A DNA stretch of 7,468 bases from JABDDM01 sp038240295 (GTDB lineage: Bacteria > Bacteroidota > Ignavibacteria > Palsa-1295). Location of the stretch: positions 1 to 7,468 of the forward strand of contig JBBSDW010000151.1 in the NCBI GenBank assembly GCA_038240295.1, written 5' to 3'. Below are positions 1 to 4,824 of this stretch, one piece after another. Every line of letters begins with the position of its first letter. Position 1 is the first letter of the stretch. The notes below the pieces were generated by a model, which was not told the origin of the DNA, did not search any database, and saw only the letters and a list, made by a program, of their open reading frames with translations. Both the position numbers and the translations under genes were made by a program.

Positions 1-564
1 AACCGTGCAAATTCGCAGTCGCTGAAGGATGACAACTCGCTTCAGACGATCCTCACGGCCGTTCATACAAAGCGTGTGGTATCGATCGATTATCGCTCAA
101 GTTATGGTGACGAGACCCTGGCGCGAGCAATCGAACCTGTCGGTGTTTATCTTGAGAATGGCAATTGGTACTTGATCGCCTACTGCCGGTTACGCGAAGA
201 CTACCGAAATTTCAGGATCGACAGGATCGCTCGGATCGAACTCTATGACGAGATTTTCGTCGATGAGCATTTGGAGCTCGAGGAATATCTCTACGAACTA
301 CCTCAAACAACAGCCCTGGAACGTGTCCGACTTACGGTCGATCGCTCGCTCGCAAAATTTTTAGTTACCGAAAAATATTATCACGGATTTGTCTCCGAGA
401 CTGAGCATGGCGACCAAATCGAAATGACCTTCATGAGCGCTTCGCTCGATGGCTTTGCCCGGTGGTTCATGATGTTCGGGCTGGGTGCGAATTCAATTCT
501 GGAACCAGCAGAGCTGCAAGTGAGGGTCAGAACACTGGCAAAAGAAATTTTGGAAAAAGAATAA
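1..564 (+). CDS. WYL-domain transcriptional regulator (YafY-like), 5' end missing
   Basis: The reading frame is open from the first base, so the gene begins outside the window; 187 C-terminal codons are present. The name-giving W-Y-L triplet is at fragment residues 56-58 (NWYLIAYC), preceded by a segment like RAIEPVGVYLENG and followed by LREDYRNFRIDRI, the arginine-rich stretch typical of WYL domains. The last 80 residues match the usual C-terminal extension (GFARWFMMFGLGANSILEP, then a helix ending KEILEKE). Known for the family: an N-terminal winged helix-turn-helix binds DNA and the WYL domain senses a ligand, often nucleic acid or a nucleotide. The DNA-binding part is not visible here. 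It lies 78 bases ahead of the DinB gene on the same strand; YafY-type regulators often sit beside such small enzymes, so control of that gene is plausible but inferred. The ATG at 76 is internal to the domain and is not the start. Confidence 0.88.
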   Translation, partial: NRANSQSLKDDNSLQTILTAVHTKRVVSIDYRSSYGDETLARAIEPVGVYLENGNWYLIAYCRLREDYRNFRIDRIARIELYDEIFVDEHLELEEYLYELPQTTALERVRLTVDRSLAKFLVTEKYYHGFVSETEHGDQIEMTFMSASLDGFARWFMMFGLGANSILEPAELQVRVRTLAKEILEKE

Positions 565-642
565 ATTGTTCGTTAGCTGCTGACAGAGGGTTGTCACTCC
601 CATTTTTTAGCTTTGCATCGTTAACCAAACCGGAACAAAACG

Positions 643-1140
643 ATGACAACAATTCAACAGCTTTCAAAGGAGATGGAACAGGAATCGGAGACCACACGGA
701 AAATGCTTTCGCGTGTGCCGAACGATAAATATGATTGGCAGCCACATCCGAAGAGTATGACCATCAGGCGTCTGGCAACGCATATCGCAGATCTTCCGTC
801 GTGGGTCGGAATGACGATGGCGACCGATGAACTCGATTTTGCGAAGAATCCCTACAAGGAAGAAGTGATCAATACCACGCCTGAGTTGCTTAGCTTTTTT
901 GAAAAGCGGTTGAAGCAAGGGCGAGCCGATCTTGCTGACGCCGACGAGAAGCAGTTAGAGAAGCCCTGGACGCTCCGAAATGGCGAGCAGATCTATTCGG
1001 TTTCGACAAAGGGCGAGATCATCCGAATGACATTTTGCCAAATCGTCCATCACCGCGCTCAATTAGGGGTCTATCTTCGATTGCTCGACGTGCCTATCCC
1101 CGGCAGTTATGGCCCAAGCGCCGACGAGCCTTCGTTTTAA
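643..1140 (+). CDS. DinB-superfamily (four-helix, metal-binding) protein
   Basis: A complete 165-residue protein, the usual DinB-fold length. Seen: an N-terminal helix with LSRVPNDKYDWQPHPKSMT, a phrase typical of the family (the 'w.p..ks.s...L..Hi' region), giving His47. Near the C-terminus is FCQIVHHRAQLGVYLRLLDV with His136 and His137, followed by PIPGSYGPSADE, a tail common in this subgroup. Family knowledge: three histidines on a four-helix bundle bind a divalent metal; some members are mycothiol- or bacillithiol-dependent transferases, but most are of unknown substrate. No signal peptide or membrane segment is visible, so it is probably cytoplasmic. The ATG at 643 has no clear Shine-Dalgarno sequence. 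The ATG at 673 follows AAAGGAG with no spacing and would cut into the first helix. The gene follows the WYL regulator and is followed by a hairpin terminator candidate. The substrate cannot be inferred. Confidence 0.88.
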   Translation: MTTIQQLSKEMEQESETTRKMLSRVPNDKYDWQPHPKSMTIRRLATHIADLPSWVGMTMATDELDFAKNPYKEEVINTTPELLSFFEKRLKQGRADLADADEKQLEKPWTLRNGEQIYSVSTKGEIIRMTFCQIVHHRAQLGVYLRLLDVPIPGSYGPSADEPSF

Positions 1141-1152
1141 ATAACGCTTCGT

Positions 1153-1187
1153 GGACTGCCGCTGATCGTGATCATGCAGTCCTTTCC
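1153..1187 (+). terminator. Probable intrinsic terminator of the DinB gene
   Basis: Perfect 7-bp arms GGACTGC (1153-1159) and GCAGTCC (1176-1182) lie 12 bases after the DinB stop codon and are followed by TTTCC. The 16-base loop contains a further self-complementary GATC pair that can lengthen the stem. The T-tract is short and interrupted, so termination may be weak. Confidence 0.45.
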
Positions 1188-1843
1188 TCCGATCTTTCCC
1201 TTCGTATCGTATAATTATCGTAGTCGGTTTTTCACCTCGGCATGCTATGTTCGCACTTCGAATCGCGGGCGGCCAAAATGCCGGTCTATCGTCTGACGAT
1301 TAGACCGATATGCCAGCGCTCAAACTCTGGCAGCAGTCCTGAGATTCAGTTACAGGCAGCGTGCAATCGCACAATTGGCGCTCGTGCAGGGATCCTTTCA
1401 TCGAGATGTATGATCAGCTCGTTTGATCGAGCGCGAGAACGGCAAGTAGTTATGAGGGTACCGAACGCCGATCTTGCGAATTGTTTTCGATGATAGGGAT
1501 CGCTTCACGGGCGCTGCCGTTGCTGCGGGCACTTCGCCAGTGTCTATCGCGTAGAGTTTTCAATTGACCCGGCCAATGCCTCCACCTTTGGTTGGCGTTA
1601 AACGGAGTAGCAGTCCGGGAAACGGCTGTCGCTTGTCCGGCGAATGTCTTGACGCCACACATTGCGGTGATCGCTTGTAATGCAGGCGATGTCCTGATGG
1701 TAACGAATCAAGGAATTGTTTTGACGTTGCTCGCTTCGCGACCGCCCAGGCGATCAATGCATCGCTAATCATTACACGAGTTCAATAAATCGGCATATTG
1801 GCGCAAACGGGTTTTCCACCCTGCTCGATTTGTGCTGAAGTAG
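1188..1843. other. Gene-poor stretch with several hairpins; no convincing coding region
   Basis: About 650 bases without a reading frame I can recognise on either strand; the open frames here are short and lack family motifs. It holds a perfect TATAAT at 1210-1215 without a recognisable -35 box, and a series of hairpins: 1282-1307, 1311-1332, 1361-1372, 1417-1432, 1670-1690 (8-bp stem with one G-U pair, TAATG loop) and 1750-1765. The plus-strand frame 1568-1765 is open for 66 codons and reads protein-like (for example VRETAVACPANVLTPHIAVIA) but has no plausible start and matches nothing I recognise. The stretch ends at a remnant of a membrane-protein gene, so decayed coding sequence is the simplest explanation; an uncharacterised RNA is the alternative. 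Confidence 0.5.
1282..1332. repeat. Two adjacent inverted repeats (hairpin pair)
   Basis: First hairpin: CGGTCTA (1282-1288) pairs with TAGACCG (1301-1307), and the stem continues with TCG/CGA after a single bulged T. Second hairpin, starting 4 bases later: TGCCAG (1311-1316) pairs perfectly with CTGGCA (1327-1332) around a 10-base loop. Neither is followed by a T-tract, so they are not typical terminators. They could be folds of a transcript starting near the TATAAT box at 1210-1215, or a paired protein-binding site. The stems are clearly visible; the function is unknown. Confidence 0.4.
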
Positions 1844-2203
1844 CACAGCGCAAATCTGGGTGTTAGTGGTCATCAGGCCGGAGCGATCCTTGGTGTCATT
1901 TTTGATGTTGGGACCATTGCTAGTCTTGTTCCTGACCTCAAAAAAATGCTCAATCCGCGGGATGACAAGAACGAGTGGTTCTTTCAGGACATCGGAGGGA
2001 TGGTCGGAAGTTATATCGCCGCACTCACAGCCGTAAGCGTGACCAATCTTCGGTTTCTTCCAAGCCTCTTCCAATGGCCTTGGCCAACCATCGTGATCGT
2101 GCCTATCATGTCGTTTGTGATTAGAAAGTACAAGATAAAATTTGCAACAGGGAAGAGACCTGCGGATGTGTCCGAAGTTAAGCTGGCGTTGCTGCCAGAG
2201 TAA
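1844..2203 (+). pseudogene. C-terminal remnant of a small multi-spanning membrane protein (DUF2306-like)
   Basis: After an in-frame TAG at 1841-1843 the frame is open for 119 codons to the stop at 2203. It reads as the end of a membrane-protein family: a hydrophobic segment GAILGVIFDVGTIASLV with a following DLKKML, then WFFQDIGGMVGSYIAALTAVSVTNL, then WPTIVIVPIMSFVIRKYK and a charged tail. From memory, intact relatives in Bacteroidota are longer and have two or more additional N-terminal membrane segments; none is visible upstream in any frame. They also often read FQHMGRM where this copy has FQDIGGM, so a conserved histidine seems lost. The first ATG (1946) would give only 85 residues with the first segment cut off and has no Shine-Dalgarno sequence. 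I call it a truncated relic. A genuinely short membrane protein starting at 1946 is less likely. Its end lies only 12 bases from the end of the convergent YciI-like gene. Confidence 0.6.
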
Positions 2204-2215
2204 CCGGTGGATACT

Positions 2216-2530
2216 CTAAAGTTGCTGTTCGGTTAGCATCGCCGGAGTGATTGCCTTCATCTCAATAATTTCGTAGGTGGCGATAGCGCTTGCCGGGTCG
2301 CTTGCTATAAATTGCGCGATCTGCCCATCATTCTCGACTTCAAGAATGCCCATACCGTAGGGCGCGTCAGGGTCCATTACTGGTCCGAAGACGAGCACCA
2401 AGCCCTGCCGCATCCGTTCCCGCCAATATTCGCTATGTTGCCGCATGATCTCGTGCTCTTCGGCTGTGATATCATAAAAGAATGAAGGCCGAGGCGGAAT
2501 GAGCTTTAGAATGAAGTGCTTTTTGTCCAT
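2216..2530 (-). CDS. YciI-like (YCII-related domain) protein
   Basis: A 104-residue protein if started at the ATG complementary to 2528-2530, which places KKHFILKLIPPRPSFF at the N-terminus exactly as in typical family members. Seen: EIMRQHSEYW with His32, the YciI-type glycine turn FGPVMDP (about 48-54), YGMGILEV (about 58-65), and a SDPAS motif before the final EIIEMKAI strand. Family knowledge: small alpha-beta (ferredoxin-like) dimers with a conserved His and Asp pocket; a catalytic role has been suggested but most members have no assigned reaction. The frame stays open upstream to a GTG at 2638, which would add 36 residues not resembling the family. Neither start has a Shine-Dalgarno sequence, so start choice rests on family length. 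Convergent with the membrane-protein remnant; divergent from tuf. Probably cytoplasmic and single-gene. Confidence 0.82.
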   Translation of the reverse strand: MDKKHFILKLIPPRPSFFYDITAEEHEIMRQHSEYWRERMRQGLVLVFGPVMDPDAPYGMGILEVENDGQIAQFIASDPASAIATYEIIEMKAITPAMLTEQQL

Positions 2531-3029
2531 GAGCTCAAAACCACGGATAATGAAGTCATGTTCAGGTGAGAGGCAGAAAAGTACTTTACTTCGAATCTGT
2601 GCAAAATTCACAGTTTCCTGAAACTCTTCATAAGACACTCCGGTTATTAGCGCGCTTGCAATCTGGGAGGGTGCCTTTTGAGGGTAAAATCACTGATTCT
2701 AAGCAGGTTCATTGATACATTTCGCCTCTGCAAACACCAGAGCGAGCGTTAAGGAACAAACGACTCCATTGAAGGCCACAAGCCAGATTTGGTCAACGTG
2801 TTCAAAAGATCGAACAGAGAGTCTTCGGGCTATTTATGAGATCCATTCCGAACGCTCCGCATGCGAAATGGGCTACGAAGTAGCCTTTCCGGGCAAGTTG
2901 CTTATGGCAGGTTACCGGACTTTCGACCAACAAATTTTTAGAAGAACATCTTCGCCCGAGAAGCTTTCATGCTTTTTGAGCGATGATCTCTGTGATTTCC
3001 GTAGAGAGAACTAATTAGAATATACGATA
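2531..3029. other. Long intergenic region upstream of tuf
   Basis: Nearly 500 bases separate the chosen YciI-like start from tuf and must contain the divergent promoters. I recognise no gene: the plus-strand frame 2712-3014 is open for 100 codons but is rich in Ser/Thr/Arg with no motif. Small hairpins are visible: GGCTAC (2871-2876) with GTAGCC (2880-2885) followed by TTTCC; GAAGA/TCTTC (2941-2945 and 2949-2953); and AGAAGC/GCTTTT (2959-2964 and 2971-2976, one G-U pair) followed by another T. The last 20 bases before tuf are A/T-rich (CTAATTAGAATATACGATA) with no Shine-Dalgarno sequence. No convincing -35/-10 pair could be fixed by eye. Confidence 0.45.
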
Positions 3030-4238
3030 ATGGCTAAAGCAAAATTTGATCGTTCCAAGCCGCACGTGAACGTCGGTACGATCGGTCACGTCGATCACGG
3101 CAAGACTACGCTCACTGCGGCGATCACAATGGCGCTTGCAAAGAAGACGCCTGGTGCTGAAACTCGTTCCTTCGATTCGATCGATAACGCACCGGAAGAA
3201 AAGGCACGTGGTATAACGATCGCTACCTCGCACGTTGAGTACGAGACAGCCGCACGCCACTATGCACACGTCGACTGCCCAGGCCACGCTGACTATGTCA
3301 AGAACATGATCACCGGTGCTGCACAGATGGACGGCGCGATCCTTGTCGTTGCTGCAACGGACGGCCCGATGCCGCAGACACGCGAGCACATCCTGCTTGC
3401 ACGTCAGGTCGGTGTGCCCCGTATCGTTGTATTCATGAACAAAGTTGACGCTGCAGATCCTGAGCTTCTCGAGCTCGTCGAGCTTGAAGTTCGTGAGCTT
3501 CTGAGCAAGTACGAATTCCCAGGCGACGATATTCCCATCATCATGGGTTCAGCATTGCTTGCGCTCAACGCAGGCTCTGATCCCACCGCGACGGTCGATG
3601 ATCCGCGCCTTGCATGCATCTATCAGCTGATGGACGCAGTCGATACGTACATCCCGACTCCGCAGCGCGACATTGACAAGCCGTTCCTTATGTCGATCGA
3701 AGACGTATTCTCGATCACCGGTCGTGGTACCGTTGGTACGGGTCGTATCGAGCGCGGCAAGGTTCGCGTCGGTGAAGAAGTTGAAGTTATCGGTCTCGGT
3801 CAGCACAAGAAGACCGTCGTTACCGGTATCGAAATGTTCCGTAAAGAACTTGACGAAGGCACCGCCGGTGACAACGTCGGTATCCTGATGCGTGGCGTTG
3901 AAAAGAACGATCTCGAGCGCGGACAGGTCGTCGCGAAGCCGGGTTCGATCACCCCGCACACGAACTTCGAAGCGAAGGTATACGTCCTTTCGAAAGAAGA
4001 GGGCGGACGTCACACACCATTCTTTAATGGGTATCGCCCGCAGTTCTACTTCCGCACCACGGATGTAACGGGTGTTGCATCGTTGCCGGAAGGCGTCGAG
4101 ATGGTCATGCCTGGCGATAACGTCCAGATGAAGATCGAGCTGATCAGCCCGATCGCAATGGAAGAGGGTCTCCGTTTCGCTATTCGCGAAGGCGGCCGTA
4201 CCGTTGGCGCAGGCGTCGTCGACAAGATCACCAAGTAA
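3030..4238 (+). CDS. tuf: Translation elongation factor EF-Tu
   Basis: A full-length 402-residue EF-Tu, the GTPase that brings aminoacyl-tRNA to the ribosomal A site. Seen: P-loop GHVDHGKT (19-26); switch I region FDSIDNAPEEKARGIT (48-63) with the effector Thr63; DCPGH (82-86) including catalytic His86; NKVD (137-140) for guanine recognition; and GSAL (173-176). Domain 2 begins with IEDVFSITGRGTVGTGRIERG-type sequence, and the C-terminal barrel ends AIREGGRTVGAGVVDKITK. Small differences from the most common sequence are GSALLALN, FLMSIEDVF and TVGTG. The ATG at 3030 gives the canonical MAKAKFDRSKPHVNVG start; no Shine-Dalgarno sequence precedes it. It ends in tandem stops TAA-TAG and a strong terminator, so it is largely a separate transcription unit from rpsJ. 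The usual upstream partners fusA, rpsG and rpsL are absent here. Confidence 0.98.
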   Translation: MAKAKFDRSKPHVNVGTIGHVDHGKTTLTAAITMALAKKTPGAETRSFDSIDNAPEEKARGITIATSHVEYETAARHYAHVDCPGHADYVKNMITGAAQMDGAILVVAATDGPMPQTREHILLARQVGVPRIVVFMNKVDAADPELLELVELEVRELLSKYEFPGDDIPIIMGSALLALNAGSDPTATVDDPRLACIYQLMDAVDTYIPTPQRDIDKPFLMSIEDVFSITGRGTVGTGRIERGKVRVGEEVEVIGLGQHKKTVVTGIEMFRKELDEGTAGDNVGILMRGVEKNDLERGQVVAKPGSITPHTNFEAKVYVLSKEEGGRHTPFFNGYRPQFYFRTTDVTGVASLPEGVEMVMPGDNVQMKIELISPIAMEEGLRFAIREGGRTVGAGVVDKITK

Positions 4239-4248
4239 TAGTTGAGCG

Positions 4249-4287
4249 AGCGCGCAGTTATCTAACTGCGCGCTTTCTCTTTCTTAT
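4249..4287 (+). terminator. Intrinsic terminator after tuf
   Basis: Perfect 12-base arms AGCGCGCAGTTA (4249-4260) and TAACTGCGCGCT (4263-4274) form a GC-rich stem with a very short loop (about four unpaired bases in practice), followed by the pyrimidine tract TTCTCTTTCTT. It begins 8 bases after the second tuf stop codon and separates tuf from the S10 cluster. Confidence 0.9.
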
Positions 4288-4296
4288 TGTTAAGCT

Positions 4297-4324
4297 ATCG
4301 TTAGCTGCCTGGCAGTTAAGCGAT
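4297..4324 (+). promoter_or_regulatory. Hairpin in the rpsJ leader (candidate control element)
   Basis: ATCGTTAGCTG (4297-4307) pairs with CAGTTAA plus CGAT (4313-4319 and 4321-4324): 11 base pairs with one bulged G (4320), one G-U pair and a CCTGG loop. It ends 12 bases before the AGGA (4337-4340) of rpsJ and has no T-tract, so it is not a terminator. A competing smaller hairpin, AGCTA/TAGCT (4293-4297 and 4302-4306, TCGT loop), shares its 5' arm, so two alternative folds are possible. In E. coli the S10 leader is the target of L4 autoregulation; no specific similarity to that leader is claimed. Confidence 0.45.
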
Positions 4325-4344
4325 GTCGGAAGACTCAGGAAAGA

Positions 4345-4647
4345 ATGCAAAAGATTCGAATTAAGCTGAAATCCTACGATCACAATCTGATCGACAAGTC
4401 TGCGGAGAAGATCATCCGTACGGTAAAGCCGACAGGCTGCGTCGTATCTGGGCCGATCCCTCTACCGACGAAGAAATCGATCTATACGGTCAACCGCTCT
4501 CCTCACGTAGATAAGAAGAGCCGCGAGCAGTTTGAGATCCGCGCCCACAAGCGTTTGATCGACATCCTGAACTCGAACAGCCGTACGGTCGATTCGCTGA
4601 TGAAGCTTGAGCTTCCAGCGGGTGTCGAAGTCGAGATCAAGGTCTGA
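4345..4647 (+). CDS. rpsJ: 30S ribosomal protein S10
   Basis: A complete 100-residue S10 protein, within the usual 100-105. Seen: MQKIRIKLKSYDHNLIDKSA at the start; the extended loop GPIPLPTKKSIYTVNRSPHVDKKSREQFEIR that reaches into the 30S head; and the C-terminal helix and strand HKRLIDILNSNSRTVDSLMKLELPAGVEVEIKV. Known roles: assembly of the 30S head and, as NusE, a partner of NusB in transcription antitermination. The ATG at 4345 is preceded by AGGA (4337-4340) only 4 bases away, a weak but recognisable ribosome-binding site. It is first in the S10 cluster, 106 bases after tuf and behind the tuf terminator. Its stop codon TGA lies inside the left copy of a 10-base direct repeat whose right copy overlaps the rplC start codon, and the 177-base gap to rplC is unusually long for this pair. 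Confidence 0.98.
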   Translation: MQKIRIKLKSYDHNLIDKSAEKIIRTVKPTGCVVSGPIPLPTKKSIYTVNRSPHVDKKSREQFEIRAHKRLIDILNSNSRTVDSLMKLELPAGVEVEIKV

Positions 4648-4653
4648 CGAAGA

Positions 4654-4815
4654 CCCTTCCCAGTCTGGATAAGCTGGGTGACTTTGATCGTTCGAGAGCA
4701 ATCGGTTTGCTCAAGCCGGAACGCCTGAAAATGTAGGAGTGGCGTTCCGAGCCAGTAGAAGTAATTATATAAAAGTGTTGGGCCGCTGCATGAACATGGA
4801 GCGGTCCGGGAAAGC
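4654..4815. mobile_element. Putative MITE-like insertion between rpsJ and rplC
   Basis: These 162 bases are bounded exactly by two copies of CTGACGAAGA. Their ends are weakly inverted: the first 15 bases and the reverse complement of the last 15 agree at 9 positions, centred on TTCCC/GGGAA (4657-4661 and 4808-4812), with three of the six differences being transitions. Inside are four hairpins: CCCAG/CTGGG (4659-4663, 4674-4678); GAGCAA/TTGCTC (4696-4701, 4707-4712); CGGAACGCC/GGCGTTCCG (4717-4725, 4741-4749); and 4780-4807. No coding frame of useful length is present; an ATG-TAG start-stop occurs at 4731-4736 and a nine-codon frame at 4790-4819. A target-site duplication of 9-12 bases is known for some insertion-sequence families such as IS4. 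The element name is an inference; an RNA regulator of rplC is the alternative. Confidence 0.4.
4780..4807 (+). promoter_or_regulatory. Hairpin just upstream of the rplC start
   Basis: GGGCCGCT (4780-4787) pairs with AGCGGTCC (4800-4807), with one G-U pair. The loop contains CATG-AA-CATG, which can extend the fold past a G-G mismatch. The 3' arm abuts GGGAAAG (4808-4814), the only purine-rich candidate ribosome-binding site for rplC, 10 bases before the ATG. It is preceded by the A/T-rich run TTATATAAAA (4765-4774), which contains a TATAAA (4768-4773) that could serve as a -10 box. No T-tract follows, so it is not a terminator. Confidence 0.4.
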
Positions 4816-4824
4816 CTGACGAAG

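Noticed and set aside
581..608. Possible terminator after the WYL regulator: TGACA/TGTCA stem with a later run of six Ts.
   Set aside because: The stem has only five A/T-rich pairs and the T run begins 7 bases after it; too weak to call.
1255..1275. TTCGAAT, resembling a tRNA T-loop.
   Set aside because: The flanking bases do not pair as a T-stem and no acceptor or anticodon arms are found; not a tRNA.
1242..1493. Plus-strand open frame of 83 codons.
   Set aside because: No family motif, odd composition, no ribosome-binding site, and it overlaps the hairpin cluster.
2712..3014. Plus-strand open frame of 100 codons directly upstream of tuf.
   Set aside because: Composition rich in Ser, Thr and Arg with no recognisable domain or plausible start context; treated as chance.
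1..3029. Possible defence or other novel multi-gene system in the accessory part.
   Set aside because: WYL, DinB and YciI proteins are common housekeeping or accessory families; there is no nuclease, helicase, toxin, reverse transcriptase or CRISPR repeat.
3015..4013. Minus-strand open frames across tuf (124 and 154 codons).
   Set aside because: Antisense shadows of a codon-biased, highly expressed gene; the plus-strand frame is unmistakable EF-Tu.
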